Shown: positions 48,030 through 57,566 of the stretch, one piece after another
Position numbering within the stretch: the first letter of the stretch is position 1
Layout of the letters: each line of letters begins with the position of its first letter
NCBI GenBank assembly: GCA_965197665.1
Contig: CBDANO010000005.1
Coordinates: 372,001 to 436,000 of the forward strand
DNA length: 64,000 nucleotides
From: CBDANO01 sp965197665
GTDB lineage: Bacteria; Chloroflexota; Dehalococcoidia; Lucifugimonadales; UBA3495
Direction: 5' to 3'
Notes under the pieces: generated by a model
Seen by the model: only the letters and a program-made list of their open reading frames with translations
Database searches by the model: none
Told to the model about the DNA's origin: nothing
Position numbers and translations under genes: made by a program

Positions 48030-50144
48030 ATGGCCACGCTATCTAAGGGAAGACAGCTAGAAGAAGCCGGTCAGGAAGCCGCCAAAGGTCGGCCCTCCGG
48101 CGCTCAGTTGGAGGCCCGACCTTTCCAAATTGAGTCGGACTTCAAGATGACTGGCGATCAGCCCGATGCGGTGAGCCGCTTGAGCAACGGAATCCAAGAG
48201 GGTCTGCCGAGCCAGACCCTCTTGGGGGTTACCGGCAGTGGCAAGACCTTTACCATGGCCAACATCATCGAGGAAGTGCAGCGCCCAACCTTGGTTATGG
48301 CCCACAACAAGACCCTAGCTGCACAGTTGGCCACCGAGTTCAAGGAGTTCTTCCCTCATAACGCCGTAGAGTATTTCGTGTCCTACTACGATTACTACCA
48401 ACCGGAGGCCTACGTACCCCAGTCGGACACCTACATCGAAAAAGACGCCAGCGTCAACGAGGAGTTGGACAAGCTTCGCCTTTCGGCCACCGCGTCCCTC
48501 CTTACCCGCCGGGACGTTCTGATCGTGGCCTCCGTTTCCTGCATCTACGGGCTTGGCGACCCCCAAGACTACTTCCACTTCGTGGCGCGGCTCAAGGTGG
48601 GAGACATCCGGAACCGGAGCCAACTGGTGCGCCAGTTGGTGGACATGCAGTACGAGCGAAACGACTTGGACCTGTCCCGGGGCAAGTTCCGCATCCGCGG
48701 GGACACTCTGGAGTTGGTGCCGGCCTACGAAGAAGCGGCGGTGCGCATCCAGTTCTTCGGCGACGAGGTGGAGCGGATAGTCCAGTTGGACCCGTTGACC
48801 GGAGAGCTTTTGGCCGAAAAGCAGGAAATGTACATATTTCCGGCCAACCACTTCGTGACTCCCAAAGAGAAGCTGGAGTTGGCTATTGAGGACATCAAAG
48901 TAGAGCTGGAAGAGCAACTGGAATTACTGCGGAACAACGGCAAGGTGCTTGAGGCGGCCCGGCTGGAAAGCCGCACCCACTACGACTTGGAGATGCTCCA
49001 GGAGACCGGGTTTTGTTCCGGGGTGGAGAACTATGCCCGGCACCTGTCCCGCCGCGCCGTAGGGAGCGCGCCGTGGACCCTGCTGGACTACTTCCCGGAA
49101 GACTTCCTCATGTTCGTGGACGAGTCCCACATGACGCTGCCCCAAGTGCGCGGGATGTACCGCGGCGACATCTCCCGGAAGCGGACCCTGGTGGACTTTG
49201 GCTTCCGGTTGCCGTCGGCCCTAGACAACCGACCTCTGAACTTCGAAGAATACGAGTCCCGCACCAACCAAGTGGTCTACGTGTCGGCCACGCCGGGGCC
49301 CTATGAAATGAAGCACAGTTCCATGGTGGTGGAGCAGGTGATCCGGCCCACCGGCCTGCTGGACCCCACGGTGGAGGTTAAACCCACCCAGGGCCAAATC
49401 GACGACTTGTTGCTGCAAATAAAGCAAAGGGTCGACGCGGGGCAAAGATGCCTGGTGACCACCCTAACCAAACGTATGGCCGAGGAGTTGGCCGACTATC
49501 TTTCCGAAATGGGCGTCCGCAACCACTACCTGCACTCGGACATCCACACCTTGGAGCGAATAGAAATACTCCGGGACCTGCGCTTGGGCGTTTACGACGT
49601 CATCGTTGGCATCAACCTGCTGCGGGAAGGCTTGGACCTGCCTGAGGTCAGCCTGGTGGCGATCTTGGACGCCGACAAGGAGGGGTACCTGCGGTCCGAC
49701 ACGTCAATGATCCAGACCATCGGACGGGCGGCCCGCCACGCCAGCGGCCACGTGATCATGTACGCCGACCGGGTCACCGATTCGATGAAGCGGGCCATCG
49801 AGGAGACCAACCGCCGGCGAGCCATCCAGGACAAATACAATCAACAGAATGGAATCCAGCCCCAAAGCATCCAAAAGGAAGTCCATGACATTACCGAGGG
49901 CATCAAAGGTATCTCGGAGAACCGGGCCCGGTACCAAGCGGCGCGCCAAGAGATGTCCCGGTCCGACATGTACCGGGTGGTCAAGGACCTGGAACTGCAA
50001 ATGAAGGAAGCAGCCAAGAACTTGCAGTTCGAAAGAGCGGCCCAGTTCCGCGACGAGATTTTCGAGCTACGCCGGCTCTTGGCCCTGGAGGAGAAGACTT
50101 TGGCCCCGTCGGAACTGGAGTTTAAGGGCGAGAAACGCGCCTAG
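48030..50144 (+). CDS. uvrB: Excinuclease ABC subunit B
   Basis: A 704-residue DNA damage-recognition helicase of the nucleotide-excision system. Walker A TLLGVTGSGKTFTMANI, the beta-hairpin segment VEYFVSYYDYYQPEAYVPQSDTYIEKDASVNEELDKLR, the FVDESHMTLPQ motif, QTIGRAARHASGHVIMYAD, and a C-terminal UVR domain (ELQMKEAAKNLQFERAAQFRDEIFELRRL). N-terminal extension of about 30 residues before the core. Intact. It lies nine bases after the aspartic-protease gene. Confidence 0.97.
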   Translation: MATLSKGRQLEEAGQEAAKGRPSGAQLEARPFQIESDFKMTGDQPDAVSRLSNGIQEGLPSQTLLGVTGSGKTFTMANIIEEVQRPTLVMAHNKTLAAQLATEFKEFFPHNAVEYFVSYYDYYQPEAYVPQSDTYIEKDASVNEELDKLRLSATASLLTRRDVLIVASVSCIYGLGDPQDYFHFVARLKVGDIRNRSQLVRQLVDMQYERNDLDLSRGKFRIRGDTLELVPAYEEAAVRIQFFGDEVERIVQLDPLTGELLAEKQEMYIFPANHFVTPKEKLELAIEDIKVELEEQLELLRNNGKVLEAARLESRTHYDLEMLQETGFCSGVENYARHLSRRAVGSAPWTLLDYFPEDFLMFVDESHMTLPQVRGMYRGDISRKRTLVDFGFRLPSALDNRPLNFEEYESRTNQVVYVSATPGPYEMKHSSMVVEQVIRPTGLLDPTVEVKPTQGQIDDLLLQIKQRVDAGQRCLVTTLTKRMAEELADYLSEMGVRNHYLHSDIHTLERIEILRDLRLGVYDVIVGINLLREGLDLPEVSLVAILDADKEGYLRSDTSMIQTIGRAARHASGHVIMYADRVTDSMKRAIEETNRRRAIQDKYNQQNGIQPQSIQKEVHDITEGIKGISENRARYQAARQEMSRSDMYRVVKDLELQMKEAAKNLQFERAAQFRDEIFELRRLLALEEKTLAPSELEFKGEKRA

Positions 50145-50176
50145 ACTAATCCCGCCCGCTTTCTCTATCGGAAACC

Positions 50177-50298
50177 CTACCCTTTCGCTATACCGCGCAA
50201 CTGCTCCAATACCCGGCCATTCTCTTCACGCGGCTTCCGTGTCGCGCTACCCTTCCGCTATACCGCGCAACTGCTCCAGTACCCGGCCATTCTCTTCA
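50177..50298 (-). repeat. 52-bp direct repeat: post-stop echo of the glutamate-cyclase gene end
   Basis: 50247-50298 is the last 52 bases of the minus-strand gene, including its TAG. 50177-50228, downstream of that stop, is the same 52 bases with two differences, starting again exactly at a TAG. The spacing is 70 bases. On the minus strand both copies encode the same tail (ENGRVLEQLRGIA) apart from Glu to Lys near the end. Confidence 0.85.
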
Positions 50299-51107
50299 AT
50301 AGAAAACCCGTCCACGGTAGGAATGGCGTTACCGGTGGTACCGTCCACGGCGCCGATTTCCACCAAGCGCCGGAGCAACTTGGTCTCGTGCTCCACCGTG
50401 GGCAAAAGGTTCTTGCCCGCCAACCGGGACAGGGCGGCCAGCAGGCCGTAACCTCCCCAGTTGGAAACGCTGGTGATGACCAGACGGTCCACTTTGGACA
50501 CACTGGGATTATTGGGCAAGCGTTTCACCGTGGGTATGACTTCCCGCAAATTGCCCATCCCGATTTCATTTCCGCCGTCGCCTATGCCCACCGATGGGAC
50601 GTCCGACTCGAACAAGTAGTCCACTCTGGCGGTCTGGGGGGTCATGTCCACGTCGCGCATGTTCAAGTAGGTCTCGTCCTTGGTCCTGCCGCCGCGCTCA
50701 ATGGAAATGAGCAATGCCGGGTCCAGCCGCTCGAGGAGGCTGGCGGCGAACTGCTTGCTGGACGCAACACCGGCGATGGGGAAGTCTACGACCTCTGCTT
50801 CGCCGCCTATCCAGTCTTGGAACAAGGGCAACGCATAGGCGTCGGTAACGTAGGTGACCCGCCGTCCCAGGGCCTGCAACGCCCTGCCGATGGCGATGGC
50901 GCCCGGCGGCCCGTCGGTCTCCGGCCCGCCTGACATGGTGATGTAATAGCCGGAGGTTACGACGGCGTCTCCGGGGTGCTCCATGACGTAGGCCGCCGCT
51001 TGGGAGCAAAAGTCCGGCGGCAAGTGGGGCCGGAGCTCCGCCACGCCCCGCTTGTCTTGTTGCAGGATGATGTCCTCGATAGTTTGAGTCGCGTTGGCGC
51101 CCGGCAC
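50247..51107 (-). CDS. D-glutamate cyclase C-terminal-type (DUF4392) protein
   Basis: 286 residues of the DUF4392 family: VVTSGYYITMSGGPETDGPPGAIAIGRALQALGRRVTYVTDAYALPLF, SIERGGRTKDETYLNMRDVDMT, and DVPSVGIGDGGNEIGMGNLREVI. In mammals this domain is the C-terminal half of DGLUCY, which turns D-glutamate into 5-oxo-D-proline; the DUF1445 half is the neighbouring gene. Its start overlaps the stop of that gene by one base. Together they are a split version of the enzyme. The 3' end is duplicated just downstream (see repeat entry). Confidence 0.9.
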   Translation of the reverse strand: MPGANATQTIEDIILQQDKRGVAELRPHLPPDFCSQAAAYVMEHPGDAVVTSGYYITMSGGPETDGPPGAIAIGRALQALGRRVTYVTDAYALPLFQDWIGGEAEVVDFPIAGVASSKQFAASLLERLDPALLISIERGGRTKDETYLNMRDVDMTPQTARVDYLFESDVPSVGIGDGGNEIGMGNLREVIPTVKRLPNNPSVSKVDRLVITSVSNWGGYGLLAALSRLAGKNLLPTVEHETKLLRRLVEIGAVDGTTGNAIPTVDGFSIEENGRVLEQLRGIAEG

Positions 51108-51901
51108 TAGAGGACCGCGTAGTCAACGTCCCGGTGGTCTGTGACGAACATCCGGCCGGGGCCGTGAGCGAGCAATAACGAGGGCTTGCAGTTCAGCGCC
51201 ACCGCTTGAGGGGTCACGCCACAGGCCCAAAACACCGGCTCTTCGCCGGGGAACACGTCAACCCGGTCTCCGAAGTCCGGCCGGTCCAAGTCATGGATTC
51301 CAATGGCTTCGGGGTCGCCTATGTGGACCGGAGCCCCGTGAGTGGCCGGGAACCGGGAAGTGACTTGCACCGCCTTGACGATATGCTCGCGTTTGATGGG
51401 GCGCATGCTGACCACCATCGGCCCGGAGAAAATCCCCGCCGGGGTTGTCGGGATGTTGGTGATGTACATAGAAACGTTGCGTCCCTGCTCTTGGTGCCGC
51501 AGGGGTATCCCGGCTTCCACCATTGCCGACTCGAAGGAAAAGCTACACCCGAGCAGGAAGGAAACCAGGTCGTCTCGCCAGTGGCCCAGCAGCGAGTCTA
51601 CTTCGCCAAGGTATTCCCCATGCTCGTACACCCGGTAGCCGGGCACGTCGGTTCGGATATCCGCTCCCGGTGCGGTCAACCGGGGCTCAACCTGACCCGG
51701 TTCCAACACCTCGAGCAGCGGACAAGGCTTGGGGTTGCGCTGGCAAAAGAGGAGAAAGTCGAAGGCTAGGTCCCGGGGCAGGATGGCCAAGTTGGCTTGC
51801 ACGTATCCCGGCGCGATACCGGTGGTTACTCCCCGCCATTGGTCAGTCCGAATCAACTTCCTCAACTCTCGAGCGGTTCGAGGCGCTACTTGTGTGCTCA
51901 C
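51107..51901 (-). CDS. D-glutamate cyclase N-terminal-type (DUF1445/YcsI) protein
   Basis: 264 residues: RTDQWRGVTTGIAPGYVQANLAILPRDLAFDFLLFCQRNPKPCPLLEV, FSFESAMVEAGIPLRHQEQGRNVSMYITNIPT, and GDRVDVFPGEEPVFWACGVTPQAVAL. It matches the YcsI / putative hydro-lyase family, the N-terminal half of the mammalian D-glutamate cyclase. GTG start with GGAGG six bases upstream. Together with the DUF4392 gene immediately downstream it suggests D-amino-acid or peptidoglycan turnover. A promoter lies at 52011-52039. Confidence 0.9.
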   Translation of the reverse strand: MSTQVAPRTARELRKLIRTDQWRGVTTGIAPGYVQANLAILPRDLAFDFLLFCQRNPKPCPLLEVLEPGQVEPRLTAPGADIRTDVPGYRVYEHGEYLGEVDSLLGHWRDDLVSFLLGCSFSFESAMVEAGIPLRHQEQGRNVSMYITNIPTTPAGIFSGPMVVSMRPIKREHIVKAVQVTSRFPATHGAPVHIGDPEAIGIHDLDRPDFGDRVDVFPGEEPVFWACGVTPQAVALNCKPSLLLAHGPGRMFVTDHRDVDYAVL

Positions 51902-52010
51902 GGACTTCCTCCAGGCTTATTGTGTGTATCCGGCTCCGCAGCGGCTTTGGATCCCGGCATCACACAACGCCGCAATCATCGAAACGTGACATGGGCCTGA
52001 ATTTATGACC

Positions 52011-52039
52011 ATGATAGTTGGCCGCTCTAGTCCCGTCAA
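52011..52039 (-). promoter_or_regulatory. Promoter of the D-glutamate cyclase pair
   Basis: On the minus strand: TTGACG (52039-52034), 17 bases, TATCAT (52016-52011), about 100 bases upstream of the GTG at 51901. Confidence 0.6.
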
Positions 52040-52150
52040 TTGCTGCATACTACGGCGTCATCCGCAAATCTTATGCTTCTCTTCATAGTCCAGCCGCCCA
52101 GTTTCCCGGCGGCCTTGGCCCCGGGGTGGGTTGTCGGAGGGGCTTTCTAC

Positions 52151-54676
52151 CTAGCTGGCCTCGGCGCTTACGGATTCGAGGAAGCGGCCCACTTGGGCCG
52201 CCAAGGCCTTGTGCTTCTTCAGCTTGAGGTCCGGGTCCAGCTTCATCACTTGGGCGGCTTCTTTCCGGGCGGACTCCAGCAGCGGCCTATCGGATAGATG
52301 GGCCATCCTGAGATTGGGGAGGCCGCTCTGCCGGGTCCCGAAGAAGTCCCCCGGCCCCCTTAGCTCTAGGTCTACCTCGGCCAACCTGAACCCGTCGTGA
52401 ATTTGCTCCACGGCGGCCAGCCTTTCCTTGGCCACGCCGGCGGTGGACTCCGAGAGCAGCATGCAGTAGCTCTTGTAGCCCCCTCTCCCCACCCGGCCCC
52501 GGAACTGGTGCAGTTGGGCCAAGCCGAACCGCTCCGCTCCCTCTATGAGCATGATCGTTGCGTTGGGCACGTCGATGCCAACTTCGACCACCGCCGTGGA
52601 CACCAGGATGTCCAGCTCGCCGTCCCGGAACCGTCGCATGGCCCGCTCCTTGTCCTTGGCCGCCATGCGCCCGTGAAGCAGTCCCAGCCTCAAATCGGAA
52701 AAAACCTCGCCGGAAAGCCGCTCGTACTCATCGGTGGCTGCTTTGGCTTCTATCACTTCGGACTCGTCCACCAGCGGGCAAATCACGAACCCTTGACGAC
52801 CTTCCTGTACCTGCTTCCGCACGAAGCCGTAGGCCGCTTGGCGCCGCTCCGGCGGTATCCACCGGGTGGACACTTCTTGACGTCCGGCGGGGAGCTCGTC
52901 GATGGTCGAGATGTCCAATTCCCCATAGAGAGTCAAGGTAAGGGTCCGGGGAATGGGCGTGGCTGACATGATCAACGCGTGGGGTGATTCTTGGCCTCTT
53001 TGCCTGAGAGCGGAACGCTGCAATACCCCGAACCGGTGTTGCTCGTCAGTGACCGCCAGCGCCAGCTTGGGAAGGGAAACGCTCGATTGGATAAGGGCAT
53101 GGGTCCCGATTAACAGGTCCAAGGCGCCGGTCTCGGCCAGCTGGGTTAGCTCCCGCCTCCAAGAACGGCGAGTGCTGCCGGTAAGCAGCCCCACCGACAC
53201 CGGCCTACCCATGCTCTCCAAGTACACCGACACAAGATGGTCGGACTGGACCGGCCGGGCCATGCCGCTCAACAACCGGGATACGGTCTCGAAGTGCTGT
53301 TCCGCCAGCACTTCCGTGGGCGCCATCACTGCCCCTTGATAGCCGGCGACGGCCACGGCCAGAAGGGCCGTTAGGGCAACCACCGTCTTCCCGCTGCCCA
53401 CTTCTCCTTGGAGGAGCCGGTTCATAGGAGGTGTGCCCCTCTCCAGGTCGGCCATTATTTCCTGGATACACCGCTTCTGAGCCGGGGTCAACTGGAAGGG
53501 CAGTGATTTGATGAACCCTCGCGTCACGTCGAGTTGACCGGTGACGGGCACTCCCGATACGTCCTGCCGCAGGCTTTGGCGTCTGCCGAGCACCGCCAGT
53601 TGCAAAGTGAGAAGCTCGTCGAAGGCAAGGCGGCTCCGCGCGGCCTCCCAATCGCCCGGTTTGTCGGGGAAGTGGGCCTGCCGGATAGCGTCCCGCAGTT
53701 GCATCAGACCGGTGCGCCTCAGAGTCTCCGGGGGCAACAACTCCTCTACGCCGCCCAACCACTCCTGTAACGCCTGCCAAACAATGCGGCGCAAGTTGCG
53801 TCCGGTGAGGCCCTCGGTCAGGGGGTAGACCGGTACCAAGCGTCCGGTGTGCATTGGGGTTTGCCCTTGGTCCAGCAGTTCATATTCCGGCGATTCCAGC
53901 ACCAACTGGCCTCGGAACACGTCGGGCTTCCCGCTAATAGCGATGCGGGCGTTGGGTTTAAGGGTGCGGGTCATGTACTTTTGGCCGAACCAGATGACCT
54001 TGACGTAGCCCGTCTCGTCGCTGAGGACCGCTTCGGTGTCCCTGCGCCGACCTTGGCGCCCTCCGCTGACTTCGTGGACTTCCCACACGTTAGCCACGAC
54101 GGTGCATTCCTGGCCGGCGAATAGCTCGGAGATTTTGGACAGCCTGGTATAGTCCTGGTGACGGCGGGGGAACAAGTAAAGCAAGTCGCGCACGGAGCGG
54201 ACTTCCAGCCTCTCTAGCTTGGCCGATAGCTTGGTATCCACGCCCCGGAGTTGCCTAACCGGGGCGTCGACCGTCACTCCGGCGGGCAGGGGCCGGTATT
54301 TTCTTGTCGAGGGGGCAGCTTCGTTTCGTTTGACCGGCCCCGCGGTTGCTGGCGGCGCCTCGGACCGAGCTTCCGGCTCTGACGGTCCATTCAAGTCCGG
54401 GCTTGTCTTGCCCGCGATCTTGTCGAGTTGCTCGAGCCACCGCCCGGCCAACTTGCTCCGCTCTTGGGCGGACATGGCGGCGTAGGGAGTGCCGGTGAGT
54501 TTGCGCACCAGAGGCGGGTCGTCAAGGTCGGAGGCGATTTCCTTAGCCCAAAGGCCGACGAACTTGTCAAGTCCGCCCATAACCGCCCGGTCGTCATAGC
54601 CTCGAGACCCTTCAAGCCGTAGGATGTTGCGAAGACTGTCCTGCCAAGAGGTTGGGCCTCTCTTCGAGGCGGCCAT
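52151..54676 (-). CDS. recG: ATP-dependent DNA helicase RecG
   Basis: An 841-residue fork-reversal helicase. Wedge domain region LRGVDTKLSAKLERLEVRSVRDLLYLFPRRHQDYT; Walker A LLQGEVGSGKTVVALTALLA; VTDEQHRFGVLQR (DEQH in place of DExH, typical of RecG); motif VI QFRGRVGRGGYKSYCML; and a C-terminal TRQSGLPNLRMAHLSD. N-terminal extension of about 160 residues with a Pro/Ser-rich linker. The start ATG overlaps the stop of degV. Confidence 0.96.
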   Translation of the reverse strand: MAASKRGPTSWQDSLRNILRLEGSRGYDDRAVMGGLDKFVGLWAKEIASDLDDPPLVRKLTGTPYAAMSAQERSKLAGRWLEQLDKIAGKTSPDLNGPSEPEARSEAPPATAGPVKRNEAAPSTRKYRPLPAGVTVDAPVRQLRGVDTKLSAKLERLEVRSVRDLLYLFPRRHQDYTRLSKISELFAGQECTVVANVWEVHEVSGGRQGRRRDTEAVLSDETGYVKVIWFGQKYMTRTLKPNARIAISGKPDVFRGQLVLESPEYELLDQGQTPMHTGRLVPVYPLTEGLTGRNLRRIVWQALQEWLGGVEELLPPETLRRTGLMQLRDAIRQAHFPDKPGDWEAARSRLAFDELLTLQLAVLGRRQSLRQDVSGVPVTGQLDVTRGFIKSLPFQLTPAQKRCIQEIMADLERGTPPMNRLLQGEVGSGKTVVALTALLAVAVAGYQGAVMAPTEVLAEQHFETVSRLLSGMARPVQSDHLVSVYLESMGRPVSVGLLTGSTRRSWRRELTQLAETGALDLLIGTHALIQSSVSLPKLALAVTDEQHRFGVLQRSALRQRGQESPHALIMSATPIPRTLTLTLYGELDISTIDELPAGRQEVSTRWIPPERRQAAYGFVRKQVQEGRQGFVICPLVDESEVIEAKAATDEYERLSGEVFSDLRLGLLHGRMAAKDKERAMRRFRDGELDILVSTAVVEVGIDVPNATIMLIEGAERFGLAQLHQFRGRVGRGGYKSYCMLLSESTAGVAKERLAAVEQIHDGFRLAEVDLELRGPGDFFGTRQSGLPNLRMAHLSDRPLLESARKEAAQVMKLDPDLKLKKHKALAAQVGRFLESVSAEAS

Positions 54677-55536
54677 CAGGATTTCAGTTCGCCGCCGGCC
54701 CCGGTAAAAGCGACCCCCAAGGCCCTGGGGCCGACGTAAGTCCCTAAAGTGGGTCCGAAGCGCGCCGTTACCACTTGTTCGGCCGGCAGCAGACCGGAAA
54801 GCTGGTCGAGGAGGGTTTCCGCCCGCTCCGGCTCGGTGCTGTAAATCACTGCCAGCTGCTGGAGAGGGGCCATCTGGCGGGTCAGTTCCACAACACGGCG
54901 GATGGCCCGGTCTCGATTGCGAAGCCGCTCCATCGGGTGCGCCTCTCCGTCGCGCAAAGTCAGGATTGGCTTAACGTTTAATACCGAGCCGACGAAGGCT
55001 TGCGCTTTGCCGATGCGGCCGCCCTTTTGAAGGTATTCCAGCGTGTCCAACGCGAAGTAGGTAGCGGTCAGCGGCAATTCCGCCCGTATGCGTTCAGCGA
55101 CTTGTTGGTGAGAATCGCTGCCGCCGGCCTGCCGGGCTGCCGAGACGGCCACCAGCCCCTGAGAGATTGAGGCCAGCTGAGAATCGACAATCTCAATCCG
55201 GCTTTCGCCGGCTTCTCCAAGGGCGGCCCGGGCCTGTTGGGCCGAGCTCAACGTGCCGCTGAGTTTACTCGATATGTGGACGGACACGATATGGTGTCCT
55301 TGATCCAGCAAGTCACGGTACACGGATTGAAAGTCCGCCGCCGACGGCTGCGCCGTCGTAGGCAACCGCGGCTCCGAGGAAAGTCGCGCGTAGAACTCGT
55401 CGGCGGTCATATCCAACCCGTCTCGGTAAGACTGGTCTCCCATGACCACATAACAGGGTACAACAGTAATGTTCAGTTGCTCGGCTAGGTCTAGAGGCAG
55501 GTCCGAGGCGCTGTCTACTACTATTCTTACGGCCAT
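54676..55536 (-). CDS. DegV-family fatty-acid-binding protein (FakB-like)
   Basis: 286 residues. Family features: MAVRIVVDSASDLPLDLAEQLNITVVPCYVVMGDQSYRDG, LPTTAQPSAADFQSVYRDLLDQG (TSQPS-type motif that binds the fatty-acid carboxyl) and VHISSKLSGTLSSAQQAR. DegV proteins bind free fatty acids and present them to a Dak2-type kinase; such a kinase gene (FakA-like) lies 170 bases upstream on the same strand. This pair would incorporate exogenous fatty acids into phospholipid. Coupled to recG by a stop/start overlap. Confidence 0.93.
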   Translation of the reverse strand: MAVRIVVDSASDLPLDLAEQLNITVVPCYVVMGDQSYRDGLDMTADEFYARLSSEPRLPTTAQPSAADFQSVYRDLLDQGHHIVSVHISSKLSGTLSSAQQARAALGEAGESRIEIVDSQLASISQGLVAVSAARQAGGSDSHQQVAERIRAELPLTATYFALDTLEYLQKGGRIGKAQAFVGSVLNVKPILTLRDGEAHPMERLRNRDRAIRRVVELTRQMAPLQQLAVIYSTEPERAETLLDQLSGLLPAEQVVTARFGPTLGTYVGPRALGVAFTGAGGELKS

Positions 55537-55540
55537 GTTC

Positions 55541-55597
55541 TCTCCTCGGAATCCAAAAATGACCTCATCCTTCGCGGCGCCGGTCTCAACCGGTATG
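55541..55597 (+). repeat. Dispersed intergenic repeat family B, copy 4
   Basis: CTCCTCGGAATCC, then CTCATCCTTCGCGGCGCC and GGTCTCAACCGGTA, matching copies 1-3 in order but diverged in the middle. It lies four bases upstream of the degV start on the other strand, so it overlaps the degV leader. Confidence 0.65.
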
Positions 55598-55705
55598 GGA
55601 GGGCGTTATGGAACTCGCGCGGTCGGCTATGGCATTCCATCCGGTAACGGGTTATTCCAGACACGACGTCGCCGCCAAGGGCGTAACTCACTGTTAGTTG
55701 ACCAA

Positions 55706-57346
55706 CTATTCCACCGACGCCAGATAGTGATAGTGGGGCTGGCCTCCGAATACCAAGTCTACCTGGGCCCCTGAAATATGCCCCTCCAGCCGGCGACGAA
55801 GCTCATCAGCGGCTTCGGGAGAGGCTTCCGACCCTTGAAACAGAGTGACGATTTGGTCCGCCGAATTAAACACCCCGTCGATAGCAGACCTGAGCGCGTC
55901 CTCGGGATTGTCTCCGGAGGCCACCAGTTCCCCTTCCAAAAGGCCGATGTACGTACCGGCTTCAATGGACAAGCCGTTTATGGTGGAGGAGCGTACCGCC
56001 CTGGTCACTTCGATCGTGGCCACCGTGCTCAAGGCGCCGGTCATAGCCGCCAGATTGTCTTCGATGGAACCCTCGGGATTGAACGCCAGCATAGCCGCTA
56101 CGCCCTGGGGCACGGTGGACGACGGCACGACGTGTAGCGACGGGTTGGCACCGGCGGACTGCTCCGCCGTGGCTACGACGTTGGAGTTGTTGGGCAGAAC
56201 TATCACGTTCTCCGCCCCGATAGCCTCAACCGCTTGTAGGATCTGTCCAATCGAAGGGTTCATGGTCTGTCCGCCGTCGATTACTGCGGCGCAGCCTCCG
56301 TCTCGGAAAAGGTCCGCCAGTCCGCCCCCCTGGGTCACGGCCACCAAGGCGACTTTATCAACCTCCGCAGCTCTGGCCCGGTGCTCGGCCACAAACCGGG
56401 TGTTTTGCCCGCCCATGTTCTCTATGTCTATCTGGTACAGGTCGCCCAGTGACGCCCCATAGCTGAGAGGCGGTCCCGGGTCCGCGGCGTGGACGTGCAC
56501 CCTAAGGTTTCGACTGTCCCCCACCACTACCGCCGATTCCGCCAATTTCTCCCCCAGTCCTTGCCGCACCTCTTCCGCGCCCGTTCCCGCGCCGCTAATC
56601 AGGAACTGAATACAATAACCCCATTGGGATTCAAGAGTCGAGTCCAAATAGTCATCGTCCATAGACTGAGCGGCGGCGCCGGGTTCTATGCAGCACGCCG
56701 CCACCGCTTGGTCTATCAGGTCTTGGTCTTGGCCGGTGAGAGCGCAAAGCCCGCCGCCCATGATCACGACAACGCCCATGCCGCCGGCGTCGACCACCCC
56801 GGCTTCTTTGAGGACCGGCAATTGAGTAGGAGTAAGGTACAGCGCGTCAGTGGCCGAGCGAAAGGCCGATTCCCAGAGCGACAGCGGGTCCGCCTCCCCT
56901 TGGATTTGCAAGCTGTCTCGAGTGGCCGCGGATGCCGTCCGCAGGACCGTCAGCATAGTGCCTTCCACCGGCTGGGCTACCGACTGATAAGCGGCATTGG
57001 CGGCCAAGTCCAACCATCGGGCCAAGCCTGGACCGTCGCACAAGTCCTCGTCCAGAAGGGCGTCGGCCAAGCCCCGGAATAGCTGGGAAAGAATAACGCC
57101 GCTGTTCCCGCGAGCGCCCCAGAAGGCGCCGTCCGCCAAGCCTGAGGCCGCCTCGCCGGCGGTGAGGCCCGGTGAATCCGGACATTTTTCCAACGCCGAG
57201 CGCATGGTCAACAACATGTTGGTCCCGGTATCGCCGTCCGGCACCGGAAATACGTTCAGAGCGTTGATGGAGTCGCGGTAACGCTCCAAGCAGAGCGTCG
57301 CCCCGGCGAAAGCTTGCCTTAGGTCACTCCCCCGCAATGCTCCCAT
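55706..57346 (-). CDS. Dak2-domain fatty acid kinase-like protein (FakA/YloV)
   Basis: 546 residues. The N-terminal Dak2 domain has the ATP/metal motif INALNVFPVPDGDTGTNMLLTMRSAL, then GARGNSGVILSQLFRGLADAL and GVVDAGGMGVVVIMGGGLCAL. The central and C-terminal parts are the DAK-phosphatase-like domain (VALVAVTQGGGLADLFRDGGCAAVIDGGQTMNPSIGQIL, NVIVLPNNSNVVATAEQ). It phosphorylates fatty acids bound by the DegV-type partner, which is encoded downstream. Normal length. Confidence 0.93.
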   Translation of the reverse strand: MGALRGSDLRQAFAGATLCLERYRDSINALNVFPVPDGDTGTNMLLTMRSALEKCPDSPGLTAGEAASGLADGAFWGARGNSGVILSQLFRGLADALLDEDLCDGPGLARWLDLAANAAYQSVAQPVEGTMLTVLRTASAATRDSLQIQGEADPLSLWESAFRSATDALYLTPTQLPVLKEAGVVDAGGMGVVVIMGGGLCALTGQDQDLIDQAVAACCIEPGAAAQSMDDDYLDSTLESQWGYCIQFLISGAGTGAEEVRQGLGEKLAESAVVVGDSRNLRVHVHAADPGPPLSYGASLGDLYQIDIENMGGQNTRFVAEHRARAAEVDKVALVAVTQGGGLADLFRDGGCAAVIDGGQTMNPSIGQILQAVEAIGAENVIVLPNNSNVVATAEQSAGANPSLHVVPSSTVPQGVAAMLAFNPEGSIEDNLAAMTGALSTVATIEVTRAVRSSTINGLSIEAGTYIGLLEGELVASGDNPEDALRSAIDGVFNSADQIVTLFQGSEASPEAADELRRRLEGHISGAQVDLVFGGQPHYHYLASVE

Positions 57347-57520
57347 AGAAGGGTCCGCCTCAAATATTCTTGTTACACCTGTAGTAGGTAATTATACCGC
57401 ACAATCCGCTCCGTTCCCCGTTAGAAGGTCAATGAGTAGCTGTTTAGCCGCGGTGAGAAATACGGGAGGCCACCGCGATTCCACCTGTGCAGACTGAACG
57501 GTTACCTGGGCCGGTTCACC

Positions 57521-57549
57521 TTGACACGCCCTATGGCCTGTCTTACCAT
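57521..57549 (+). promoter_or_regulatory. Promoter of the rplU-rpmA-rpmE operon
   Basis: TTGACA (57521-57526), 17 bases, TACCAT (57544-57549), immediately before the rplU ATG at 57567. The transcript leader would be very short. Confidence 0.6.
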
Positions 57550-57566
57550 GATAGCCAAGGATAGCT

